This document shows positions 8,734 through 17,178 of a stretch of 64,000 nt of DNA, in pieces. Origin of the DNA: SB11 sp964584305. Its GTDB lineage: Bacteria; Bacteroidota; Bacteroidia; UBA8524. The DNA is taken from positions 372,001-436,000 of the forward strand of contig CAZOZL010000001.1 in the NCBI GenBank assembly GCA_964584305.1, read 5' to 3'. Position 1 is the stretch's first letter; each line of letters begins with the position of its first letter. The notes below the pieces were generated by a model that was not told the DNA's origin, searched no databases, and saw only the letters and a list, made by a program, of their open reading frames with translations. Both the position numbers and the translations under genes were made by a program.

Positions 8734-9780
8734 ATGAGAAACAGTATTAAAAGTGTGCTAATAGCACTAATAGTAAGCATAACCACAAGTTGCTGTGCCC
8801 AAAAAAACAATGTAAACCAGCTTACCATTGCCTTTTATAATGTTGAAAATCTGTTTGATACATTAGACACTCCTGATAAATTTGATGAGGAATTCACCCC
8901 TACTGGTAGCAAAAAGTGGGGAAGTGAGCGGTATGAAAACAAGCTAAATAACCTTGCTAAAGTAATTAATAGCCTGAATAATGGAAATGCACCCGACATT
9001 TTGGGCTTGTGTGAAATAGAGAATAAGCAGGTAATTAATGATTTAATAACTACAAAAACCTTGGCAAAGTATAACTACCAAGTGGTTCACAAAGAATGTA
9101 AAGACAGGCGGGGTATTGATGTGGCACTAATATATAAACAAGGTGTTTTTAATTTAGAAAAAGCATATACCTACTATATACCAATGCCTGACAGTGCTTC
9201 ACCTACCAGAGATATTTTGATAGCACAGGGAACTATTAATAAAATACCCATTAGCTTTTTTGTGAATCATTTTCCCTCGCGGCGGGGCGGTTTAAGAAAA
9301 ACACGCGCAAAACGTACCCGTGCTGCAAAAGTGTTGCGCCATGCTATCGACTCTATTATAAAGGCAAACCCAGCAGATAATATATTGGCTATGGGAGATT
9401 TTAATGATGAGCCTACTGATAGTAGTATGGCGTATTATATTGAAGCGTGCAACCCAGTGCTAAAAAGCAAAACACAATGTGTAATGTATAACCTAATGTA
9501 TCCCCTGAAAATGGAAGGCAAGGGCTCATACAAATACAGAAAAAACTGGAATATGTTAGACCAAATATTAGTAAACAATAGCTTACTAAGCGGTACAAAT
9601 GGGCTGGTTGCAGTAGAAAACTCTGCGGGTATATTTGCCCAAGACTGGATGAAACAAAAAACACCCAAGTATTTTGGTTCACCCATGCGCACATTTGGAG
9701 GGCGCAAGTATTTGGCAGGGTATAGTGATCATTTTCCCGTTTTTATTACACTTAAAATTAAAGGCAGTAAAAACGAATAA
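8734..9780 (+). CDS. secreted endonuclease/exonuclease/phosphatase-fold protein
   Basis: 348 residues. A lipoprotein-like signal (MRNSIKSVLIALIVSITTSCCAQ) precedes the EEP fold: LTIAFYNVENLFDTLD, GLCEIENKQVINDL (metal-binding Glu), RRGIDVALIYKQ, NHFPSRRGG, AMGDFNDEPTDSS (catalytic GDFND) and AGYSDHFPVF (catalytic SDH). The family hydrolyses phosphodiesters, commonly nucleic acids, here outside the cytoplasm. The start at 8734 was preferred to 8692 because it begins the signal peptide. It ends 5 bases before ppk, suggesting co-transcription and a possible role in extracellular phosphate scavenging, which is inference. Confidence 0.85.
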   Translation: MRNSIKSVLIALIVSITTSCCAQKNNVNQLTIAFYNVENLFDTLDTPDKFDEEFTPTGSKKWGSERYENKLNNLAKVINSLNNGNAPDILGLCEIENKQVINDLITTKTLAKYNYQVVHKECKDRRGIDVALIYKQGVFNLEKAYTYYIPMPDSASPTRDILIAQGTINKIPISFFVNHFPSRRGGLRKTRAKRTRAAKVLRHAIDSIIKANPADNILAMGDFNDEPTDSSMAYYIEACNPVLKSKTQCVMYNLMYPLKMEGKGSYKYRKNWNMLDQILVNNSLLSGTNGLVAVENSAGIFAQDWMKQKTPKYFGSPMRTFGGRKYLAGYSDHFPVFITLKIKGSKNE

Positions 9781-9785
9781 AAGAC

Positions 9786-11888
9786 ATGGTGGAGAAGAAA
9801 AAAATAGGGAAAGAGGTTAAAAAAAACATCCCACTTAAAAATAGGGAAATAAGCTGGTTGGCTTTTAATGAAAGGGTGCTACAAGAGGCAGAGAACGAGA
9901 GCGTACCCTTATTAGAAAAACTAAAATTTTTATCCATCTTTTCTTCCAACTTAGATGAGTTTTTTAGAGTGCGTGTGGCAAGTGTTAGGCGGTTAATCGA
10001 ATATCAGAAAAAAAATAAACACAAAAAACTCCCTGAAACAAGGGCTTTGCTTGCACAAATACAAACTACAGTTTTGCAGCAGCAAGAAGAGTATGAACGG
10101 ACATACAATTTTGTAAAGGATGAGTTGGCAAAGGAAAATGTTTTTATACTTAACGAGCAACAACTTAACCAACGGCAAAAAAACGAGCTAAGAAACTATT
10201 TTAAAAACAAAGTACTCTCAACACTATTTCCCGTAATATTAGACCATTTAAGGGCATTCCCCTTTCTGCGTGATAAATCTATTTACTTAGCAGTGAAAAT
10301 GAGCAAGGCTGATGGTGCTGTTCGTCAAAAATATGCCTTAATAGAAATACCCCCGCCAGAGGTAGCAAGTAGGTTTTATGTGTTAAATAAAACCGATAAA
10401 ACCGATGCCAATACTTATGTAATACTGCTGGATGATATTATTCGCAATTCTTTAGACCAGATTTTTTATAGTTTCCCGCACGATACTTTCGAGGCATATA
10501 CCGTAAAACTAACTCGTGATGCAGAGTTGGATATTGATACGGAGGCGGGGATGTCAAAAACACTAATCGAAAAAATTAGCAAAAGTTTAAAAGCAAGAAA
10601 AAGAGGCGAGCCAGTAAGGTTTATACACGATAGAGAAATGCCTGCCGATATGCTAGCATTTATTCGTAAAAAAATGAAAATATCTACTACTGGAGTGATA
10701 CCTGGTAGTAGATACCATAATTTTAAAGATTTTGGAAAGTTTCCTACCACTGGGTTAGAAAAACTGAAATACCAAAGTTTAGAGCCTATCCCTATTCAGC
10801 GTATAGAGCAAGCACGCTCAATGTTTGATGCTATTAAGGAGAAAGATATTTTGCTTTTTCATCCCTATCATTCTTTCGATAATTTGATACGCTTGCTGCG
10901 TGAAGCGGCTATTGACCCCAGTGTGCAGGCAATTAAAATCACCTTGTATCGTGTGGCAAAGCACTCAAACATTGTAAACTCATTAATTAATGCCGTTAAA
11001 AATGGTAAAGAGGTAACGGCAGTTATAGAGCTGCAAGCAAGGTTTGATGAAGAAGCCAATTTATATTGGACACAACGGCTGCAAGAAGAAGGCGCAAAAG
11101 TAATTTTTGGGCAACCTACGCATAAAGTACATTCAAAAGTTTGTGTAATATACCGTAAAGAGCCGCAAGGCATGGTACATTATGCCCATTTCTCAACAGG
11201 AAATTACAATGGCGTAACGGCACGCTTATATTGTGATATGGGTTTGCTCACTGCCGATAAACGCTTAACCGCCGAAGCCATAAAAGTATTAAGTTTTATC
11301 AATAATTTTCCACGTATCAATTATAAATTCAAACATTTATTAGTAGCACCTGCGTATATGAAACCCGCTTTTTTAAGCATGATAGATACTGAAATTGCAA
11401 ATGCAAAAAAAGGTAAAGAAGCGTGGATACTGGTAAAAATGAATAGCTTAGTAGAAGAAAATGTAATAGCCAAACTATATGAAGCAAGCAAAGCAGGGGT
11501 GAAAATAAGGATGATAGTAAGGGGTATTTGTTGCCTTATACCCAACAAAAAAGGAGTGAGCGAAAATATAGAGGTAATAAGCATTATTGATAAATTTTTG
11601 GAGCATACACGGGCATATATGTTTTGCAATGGCGGTAAAAACAGAACCTACCTATCATCAGCCGATTGGATGGGGCGTAATTTGGATAGAAGAATAGAGG
11701 TTGCATTTCCTATATATGATGTGGATATACAAAAAATGATTAAAGAAATGCTTGAAATACAATGGAGTGATAATGTAAAAGCACGCATTATAGATGGGAA
11801 AGAGGACAATATATTTCGCAAATTTTCATTACCTGCCATTCGCTCACAAGACGAAACTTATAATTACTTGCTTAATCAAAACCAATAG
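9786..11888 (+). CDS. ppk1: polyphosphate kinase 1
   Basis: 700 residues. N-terminal NREISWLAFNERVLQEAENESVPLLEKLKFLSIFSSNLDEFF is the PPK1 N-domain signature. The catalytic phospholipase-D-like domains carry the autophosphorylated His in VHSKVCVIYR (about His449) and the second catalytic His in FLEHTRAYMF (about His607). HFSTGNYN and SSADWMGRNLDRRIEVAFPI are also present. The enzyme polymerises the gamma-phosphate of ATP into polyphosphate. It lies 5 bases behind the secreted phosphodiesterase-like gene and ends about 20 bases before the RNase P RNA promoter. Full length and intact. Confidence 0.97.
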   Translation: MVEKKKIGKEVKKNIPLKNREISWLAFNERVLQEAENESVPLLEKLKFLSIFSSNLDEFFRVRVASVRRLIEYQKKNKHKKLPETRALLAQIQTTVLQQQEEYERTYNFVKDELAKENVFILNEQQLNQRQKNELRNYFKNKVLSTLFPVILDHLRAFPFLRDKSIYLAVKMSKADGAVRQKYALIEIPPPEVASRFYVLNKTDKTDANTYVILLDDIIRNSLDQIFYSFPHDTFEAYTVKLTRDAELDIDTEAGMSKTLIEKISKSLKARKRGEPVRFIHDREMPADMLAFIRKKMKISTTGVIPGSRYHNFKDFGKFPTTGLEKLKYQSLEPIPIQRIEQARSMFDAIKEKDILLFHPYHSFDNLIRLLREAAIDPSVQAIKITLYRVAKHSNIVNSLINAVKNGKEVTAVIELQARFDEEANLYWTQRLQEEGAKVIFGQPTHKVHSKVCVIYRKEPQGMVHYAHFSTGNYNGVTARLYCDMGLLTADKRLTAEAIKVLSFINNFPRINYKFKHLLVAPAYMKPAFLSMIDTEIANAKKGKEAWILVKMNSLVEENVIAKLYEASKAGVKIRMIVRGICCLIPNKKGVSENIEVISIIDKFLEHTRAYMFCNGGKNRTYLSSADWMGRNLDRRIEVAFPIYDVDIQKMIKEMLEIQWSDNVKARIIDGKEDNIFRKFSLPAIRSQDETYNYLLNQNQ

Positions 11889-11904
11889 ATAGGCACAAAA
11901 TCAG

Positions 11905-11912
11905 TATTTTTG
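11905..11912 (+). promoter_or_regulatory. -7 promoter box of rnpB
   Basis: TATTTTTG fits TAnnTTTG, and the presumed RNA 5' end lies within about 10 bases downstream. It is followed by CAG and CAAA, giving the TTTG-N3-CAAA dyad seen at other promoters in this window. Confidence 0.6.
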
Positions 11913-11916
11913 CAGC

Positions 11917-12336
11917 AAAGCAGAAAGGTTTGTCGCTCCACCTTAAAGCAATTTAGTGTGGAGAGGAAAGTCCGGGCAACACAGGGCAACACGCTTGCTA
12001 ACAGCAAGGTGCGGCAACGCACAGAAAGTGCCACAGAAAATAACCGTCCTGCTCCTGATAACTTATCGGAGACTAGGATAAGGGTGAAAACGTGGGGTAA
12101 GAGCCCACGCATTGCCGTAGTGATAGGGTAATGGGGTAAACCTCGTGTGGTGTAAGACCAAGTAAACCCCAACTCCTTTGCGGGATTAGAGCTGCCCGCG
12201 CTAAAGGTGCTTGCACCTGTTGGGGAGGGTAGGTTGCACGACTGGTAAAGTGATTTACCAGCTAGACAAATGACAAACAGTTATCCTCGATTTTATCGGG
12301 ATGATGAACAGAACCCGGCTTACTCTTCTGCTTTTT
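11917..12336 (+). ncRNA. rnpB: RNase P RNA (bacterial type A)
   Basis: The catalytic RNA of RNase P, which matures tRNA 5' ends. It has the universally conserved 5' block GAGGAAAGTCCGGGC (11961-11975), the internal ACAGAAA and AGCCCACGCA-like blocks, and the 3' block ACAGAACCCGGCTTAC that pairs with the 5' block to make helix P4. The ends were set by the P1 pairing of AAGCAGAA at the 5' side with TTCTGCTT at the 3' side, which runs directly into a T-tract that can serve as terminator. About 420 nucleotides, normal for the type. The boundaries are accurate to a few bases. Confidence 0.95.
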
Positions 12337-12426
12337 TAATTCTTAATAAAATCTTTATCCACCATTGCAATATTTTCACACAATTTATGATAAAGTTTGA
12401 TACCTTCGTCTTGAAAATAGTACACT

Positions 12427-13800
12427 ATGGCAGCAGCAAGCATACTGATAATTGATGATGAAAAAAGTATTCGCAATACCCTTAAAGAAATTTTAGAATA
12501 CGAAGGCTATAAAGTAGAAGAAGCTGCCGATGGAAAAGCAGGTTTGGATATTTTAGAGAAAAAAGATTTTGATGTAGTACTGTGCGATATTAAAATGCCA
12601 AAATTAGACGGCATGGAAGTATTAGAAAAAGCCGCTGAAATGGTGCCTGATATTCCCTTCATAATGATATCAGGGCATGGCAATATCGAAACTGCCGTTG
12701 AAGCAACCAAAATGGGAGCATACGATTTTCTACAAAAACCACCCGATTTAAACCGTTTGCTCATCACCATTCGTAATGCGGTAGATAAAAATAAACTGGT
12801 TGTAGAAACCAAAATATTAAAACGCCGAGCAACAAAAACACACGAAATAATAGGCGATTCGCCCGCTATAAAATCAATAATGGACACTATTGAGAAGGTA
12901 GCACCCACAGAAGCCCGTGTATTAATTACTGGCGAAAATGGAACGGGTAAAGAACTGGTGGCTCGCTGGCTACACGAGAAAAGTAACCGTGCCAATGCAC
13001 CCCTTATAGAGGTAAACTGTGCCGCCATTCCATCAGAGTTGATAGAAAGCGAACTTTTTGGGCATGAGAAAGGCTCATTCACATCAGCAATAAAACAACG
13101 CATTGGTAAATTTGAACAAGCCAATGGCGGGACGCTCTTTTTGGATGAAATAGGCGATATGAGCCTTGCCGCACAAGCAAAAGTGCTACGTGCATTGCAA
13201 GAGGGCAAAATAACACGAGTAGGCGGCGATAAAGAAATAAGTGTAAATGTGCGGGTGATTGCCGCTACCAATAAAGACCTTTTAAAAGAAATAGACTTAG
13301 GCAATTACCGCCTTGATTTGTACCACAGGCTAAGTGTGATACTAATTCATGTACCTACGCTTAACGAGCGTTTGGACGATATACCACTAATAGCCAACAA
13401 GTTTTTGAAAGAAATTTGTGAAGACAATGGTTTCCCCAAAAAACTATTCACAGAGCAAGGATTAGAAGCCTTAAAAGCTATTGAATGGACGGGAAATATT
13501 AGAGAATTACGCAACGTAGTAGAACGCTTGGTAATACTTACCGATACCAAAATTACCGACCAAGATGTGATTAACTATGCCAACCCTGGCAGGGCAGGTA
13601 GCGGAAAATCTATGTTTGAGAAGTTTGACCGTTTTCAGGAATTTAAAGACTATGCCGAGAAGTGTTTTATTGAAGAGAAATTGAAAAAAAATACTTGGAA
13701 TATAGCCAAAACAGCTGCTGAAATAGATATACAACGAAGCCACTTATACAACAAAATTGAAAAATTTGGGCTAAAACGTGAATCTGCTGAAAGCAGATAG
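12427..13800 (+). CDS. sigma-54-dependent response regulator (NtrC family)
   Basis: 457 residues. Receiver domain 1-120 with phospho-acceptor Asp54 in VVLCDIKMPKLDG; AAA+ domain with Walker A GENGTGKE (169-176), Walker B GGTLFLDEIG (234-243) and WTGNIRELRNVVERL; Fis-type helix-turn-helix at the end (NIAKTAAEIDIQRSHLYNKIEKFGL). The sigma-54 contact loop reads GSFTSA (216-221) rather than the canonical GAFTGA. It should activate sigma-54 promoters when phosphorylated. No histidine kinase gene is adjacent, so the partner and regulon are unknown. Confidence 0.93.
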   Translation: MAAASILIIDDEKSIRNTLKEILEYEGYKVEEAADGKAGLDILEKKDFDVVLCDIKMPKLDGMEVLEKAAEMVPDIPFIMISGHGNIETAVEATKMGAYDFLQKPPDLNRLLITIRNAVDKNKLVVETKILKRRATKTHEIIGDSPAIKSIMDTIEKVAPTEARVLITGENGTGKELVARWLHEKSNRANAPLIEVNCAAIPSELIESELFGHEKGSFTSAIKQRIGKFEQANGGTLFLDEIGDMSLAAQAKVLRALQEGKITRVGGDKEISVNVRVIAATNKDLLKEIDLGNYRLDLYHRLSVILIHVPTLNERLDDIPLIANKFLKEICEDNGFPKKLFTEQGLEALKAIEWTGNIRELRNVVERLVILTDTKITDQDVINYANPGRAGSGKSMFEKFDRFQEFKDYAEKCFIEEKLKKNTWNIAKTAAEIDIQRSHLYNKIEKFGLKRESAESR

Positions 13801-13841
13801 GCAAGTATAATTCCGTTCCCTTATTTTGCTACCTAAATATT

Positions 13842-14798
13842 TTGATAGGCAATAATATTACTACCGCAGAGCAACTGCTTAAAAACGGAGAAGTAGTAGC
13901 TATACCCACAGAAACCGTATATGGCTTAGCTGCCAATGCTTTTGATGCAACGGCAGTTACCAAAATATTTAAAGCTAAAAATCGCCCCTTTTTCGACCCC
14001 CTAATTGTGCACACCCACTCCATTGATACTATTTTTGATTGGGTACAAGATTTTCCGCCGCAGGCGCAGCAATTGGCAAAGGCTTTTTGGGCAGGTCCAT
14101 TAACATTGGTATTAAACAAAAAAGATAATATACCCGATATTGTTACCGCAGGCAATCCCACAGTAGCCGTTAGAATACCCAATCACCCGCTCACTTTAGC
14201 CCTGCTTTCACAACTTAGTTTTCCTGTGGCTGCCCCAAGTGCCAACCCGTTTGGATATATAAGCCCAACAACAGCACAGCACGTTGCCCACCAATTAGGA
14301 GATAAAATACCCTATATACTTGATGGGGGAGCGTGCCAAGTGGGCATAGAGTCAACCATTATCTCTTTTGCTACTGAAACACCAACAGTATTAAGACTGG
14401 GCGGCACTTCACTTGAAACTATAAAAGAAGTGATTGGTAGTTTCGAGATTAATATTAATCAAAATGCCAACCCGCAGGCTTCAGGGCAGTTGGATAGTCA
14501 TTATGCCCCTAAAACAAAGTTTATAGTAGGCACTATTCCCCATAAGTTACCCCATAGTGTAGATAGTGGCACAATAGGTGCAATAACCTTATGTGATAAG
14601 GTGGAATGGGTTTTACCTGAAAATCAAATTCAGTTATCAAAAAATAAAAATTTAAACGAAGCGGCAAGCAACATTTTTGCAGCAATGCGAATCTTAGACG
14701 AGAAGGGGTTGACAAAAATATTGGCTGAACCAATGCCCAATGAAGGTTTGGGTACAGCAATTAACGATAGATTGAAAAGGGCAGCTTATAAACTATAA
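13842..14798 (+). CDS. L-threonylcarbamoyladenylate synthase (Sua5/YrdC family)
   Basis: 318 residues, Sua5 type: a YrdC domain (GEVVAIPTETVYGLAANAFD, KIFKAKNRPFFDPLIVH, FWAGPLTLVLNKK, TVAVRIPNHPL, PVAAPSANPFGYISPTTAQHV, ESTIISF...LRLGG), a linker with SGQLDSHYAPKTKF, and a C-terminal Sua5 domain. It makes threonylcarbamoyl-AMP for the t6A37 modification of ANN-decoding tRNAs. The start is TTG at 13842; no in-frame ATG or GTG lies between it and the upstream stop, and the N-terminus aligns with the family from this codon. Confidence 0.93.
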   Translation: MIGNNITTAEQLLKNGEVVAIPTETVYGLAANAFDATAVTKIFKAKNRPFFDPLIVHTHSIDTIFDWVQDFPPQAQQLAKAFWAGPLTLVLNKKDNIPDIVTAGNPTVAVRIPNHPLTLALLSQLSFPVAAPSANPFGYISPTTAQHVAHQLGDKIPYILDGGACQVGIESTIISFATETPTVLRLGGTSLETIKEVIGSFEININQNANPQASGQLDSHYAPKTKFIVGTIPHKLPHSVDSGTIGAITLCDKVEWVLPENQIQLSKNKNLNEAASNIFAAMRILDEKGLTKILAEPMPNEGLGTAINDRLKRAAYKL

Positions 14799-14879
14799 GC
14801 TACCGTTTAGATAAAGTTTTTGTTAACAAGCATAAAAAGACAACTTTTTTAAATAAAGTAGATTATATTTGAACATTGA

Positions 14880-15236
14880 ATGAAAAGAGCGTTACTAAGC
14901 ATATTAACACTTGTATTTTTTAGCATAGCTGTATCAGCAGGCGGAGGACTGGGCGATAAAAACCCAGTGATAAAATCATTTCCTAACCCTGTAACGTCAG
15001 AATTAACGGTTGAAGTACGTTTAGCTGATAATAGTTTTACTAAAGTAGAGGTTAAAATAATGAATTTGTTAGGGCAAGAAATGGTGAAACCACTTAAACG
15101 TGATTTGAATGGATTACTTTCTACCTTTAAAATTAACTTAGTTGACCTGCCTAATGGCTTCTATTTTATGGAAGTTACCTCTTCATCATCAAATGGGGTG
15201 TCGCATACCTTCACCACAAAAATTACAAAAAATTAA
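14880..15236 (+). CDS. short secreted protein consisting of a T9SS type A sorting domain
   Basis: 118 residues. Signal peptide 1-20 (MKRALLSILTLVFFSIAVSA), then immediately a type A C-terminal sorting domain: VIKSFPNPVTSELTVEV, VKIMNLLGQEM, LVDLPNGFYFMEVT and HTFTTKITKN. No cargo domain stands between signal and sorting domain, so the mature protein is little more than the T9SS translocation signal fold. Such minimal proteins occur in Bacteroidota and have no assigned role. It has its own gap from both neighbours. Confidence 0.75.
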   Translation: MKRALLSILTLVFFSIAVSAGGGLGDKNPVIKSFPNPVTSELTVEVRLADNSFTKVEVKIMNLLGQEMVKPLKRDLNGLLSTFKINLVDLPNGFYFMEVTSSSSNGVSHTFTTKITKN

Positions 15237-15285
15237 TCTTTTCCCCTTTTTTTATCTTTACAGATATTCTTAAATTCTTTAAAGC

Positions 15286-15293
15286 TATTTTTG
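15286..15293 (+). promoter_or_regulatory. -7 promoter box of lepA
   Basis: TATTTTTG ends 7 bases before the lepA ATG and fits TAnnTTTG. The transcript would have a very short or absent leader. Confidence 0.45.
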
Positions 15294-15300
15294 CACCTTT

Positions 15301-17088
15301 ATGAAGCATATTCGTAACTTCTGCATTATAGCACATATAGACCACGGCAAAAGCACTTTAGCCGATAGGCTACTCGAATCTACACAAACAGTAACTGCCC
15401 GTAAAATGCAGGCACAAGTGTTGGATGATATGGATTTGGAGCGTGAGCGTGGTATTACCATAAAAAGCCATGCTATCCAAATGGAGTATGAACTGGACGG
15501 GCAAAAATACACACTTAACCTGATTGATACCCCTGGGCACGTTGATTTTTCGTACGAGGTATCACGTTCTATTGCTGCCTGCGAGGGTGCGCTATTAATT
15601 GTTGATGCAGCACAAGGAATTCAAGCACAAACTATATCCAATCTTTATTTAGCATTAGACCAAGACCTTGAGATAATCCCCATCCTTAATAAAATGGATT
15701 TACCAGGGGCTATGCCCGAAGAGGTAACAGACCAAATTACAGACCTTATTGGCTGCGATGATGCGGACATAATACCTGCCAGTGGAAAAACAGGCATGGG
15801 AGTAAATGAAATTCTTAGGGCTATTATAGAGCGCATAAACCCGCCAAAGGGAAATCCCGATGCACCTTTAAAGGCATTAGTGTTCGATTCGGTGTATAAC
15901 TCGTTTAGAGGGATTATAGGATATTTTAAGGTAATGGATGGAGTGGTGAGAAAGGGAGATATAGTGAAATTTATGGCTACCAATAAAAAATACGGTGCTG
16001 AAGAGATTGGCGTACTTAAATTAGAGAAAGAAGCGAGGAAAGAAGTTGGAACTGGCGATGTAGGGTATATAATAACGGGCGTAAAAGAAGCACGTGAAGT
16101 AAAAGTGGGCGACACAATAACATTAGATAAAAACCCTACTGCCGAAGCCATAAAAGGGTTTGAAAATGTGAAACCTATGGTATTTGCAGGTATTTACCCT
16201 GTAGATACCGAAGATTTTGAGGAGTTGCGCGAAAGTATGTACAAGCTACAACTTAATGATGCTTCATTGGTATTTGAGCCTGAATCATCAGCGGCATTGG
16301 GCTTTGGTTTCCGTTGTGGTTTTTTGGGTATGCTGCACATGGAGATTATTCAAGAGCGATTGGAACGCGAATTTAATATGACGGTTATTACCACCGTACC
16401 CAATGTGTCATACCACGCCTATACCACAAAGGGAGAGGAACTTATTGTAAACAACCCCAGTGATTTGCCCGACCCCTCTAAATTAGAGAGGGTGGAGGAA
16501 CCTTATGTTTTAATACAAATTATTACCAGTGCCGATTTTGTAGGCTCTGTCCTTTCTTTATGTTTAGGGCGCAGGGGAACACTAAAAAATCAAGTGTATT
16601 TGACTACCACAAGGGTTGAGTTAAACTTTGTGATACCTATGGCAGAAGTGGTATTTGATTTTTATGATAAACTAAAAACCATCTCAAAAGGATATGCGTC
16701 ATTAGACTATTCGCCCAGCGATTATCAAGAATCGCAGTTAGTAAAATTAGATATATTTTTGAATAAAGAACCCGTTGATGCGCTATCCGCCATTATACAC
16801 CGAGATAGAGCATACGAGTGGGGTAAAAAAATCTGCGAAAAACTAAAAGAGCTTATCCCAAGACAACAGTTTGAAATAGCTATACAAGCAGGTATAGGAG
16901 CAAAAATTATAGCTCGTGAAACTATTTCGGCATTGCGTAAAGATGTAACCGCAAAATGCTATGGCGGAGATATTAGCCGCAAACGTAAACTACTTGAAAA
17001 ACAAAAGAAAGGTAAAAAACGTATGCGCCAAGTAGGCAACGTAGAAGTACCCCAACAAGCCTTTATGGCAGTACTGAAGATAGATTAG
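15301..17088 (+). CDS. lepA: elongation factor 4 (LepA)
   Basis: 595 residues, standard length. GTPase motifs: AHIDHGKSTLADRLL (P-loop), RERGITIKS, DTPGHVDFSYEVSRS, NKMDLPGA. EF-G-like domains II, III and V follow, with LGFRCGFLGMLHMEII. The LepA-specific C-terminal domain has the KCYGGDISRKRKLLEKQKKGKKRM signature. EF4 is a ribosome-binding GTPase that back-translocates or remodels stalled ribosomes. The gene is monocistronic and ends at a strong palindromic terminator. Confidence 0.98.
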   Translation: MKHIRNFCIIAHIDHGKSTLADRLLESTQTVTARKMQAQVLDDMDLERERGITIKSHAIQMEYELDGQKYTLNLIDTPGHVDFSYEVSRSIAACEGALLIVDAAQGIQAQTISNLYLALDQDLEIIPILNKMDLPGAMPEEVTDQITDLIGCDDADIIPASGKTGMGVNEILRAIIERINPPKGNPDAPLKALVFDSVYNSFRGIIGYFKVMDGVVRKGDIVKFMATNKKYGAEEIGVLKLEKEARKEVGTGDVGYIITGVKEAREVKVGDTITLDKNPTAEAIKGFENVKPMVFAGIYPVDTEDFEELRESMYKLQLNDASLVFEPESSAALGFGFRCGFLGMLHMEIIQERLEREFNMTVITTVPNVSYHAYTTKGEELIVNNPSDLPDPSKLERVEEPYVLIQIITSADFVGSVLSLCLGRRGTLKNQVYLTTTRVELNFVIPMAEVVFDFYDKLKTISKGYASLDYSPSDYQESQLVKLDIFLNKEPVDALSAIIHRDRAYEWGKKICEKLKELIPRQQFEIAIQAGIGAKIIARETISALRKDVTAKCYGGDISRKRKLLEKQKKGKKRMRQVGNVEVPQQAFMAVLKID

Positions 17089-17116
17089 GTATTTGATATT
17101 AGTTGATTTTAGTAAG

Positions 17117-17158
17117 CACAAAAAAACCTTCAATATTAATATTGAAGGTTTTTTTGTG
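17117..17158. terminator. bidirectional terminator, perfect 42-base palindrome
   Basis: A perfect dyad centred between 17137 and 17138, with arms containing AAAAAACCTTCAATATT and its complement. It lies between the convergent lepA and NHL/PKD genes; A and T tracts at the outer ends give an oligo-U tail in either direction. Confidence 0.85.
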
Positions 17159-17178
17159 TGATATATTTTAAGTGTAAA

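Noticed and set aside
11876..12172. Short open frames over the RNase P RNA gene on both strands
   Set aside because: The region is a structured RNA with all conserved RNase P blocks; the frames have no protein-like content.
12507..13304. 265-codon open frame on the minus strand
   Set aside because: It lies wholly opposite the sigma-54 regulator gene, whose protein is fully conserved; the frame is Ser-rich and featureless, a shadow of codon bias.
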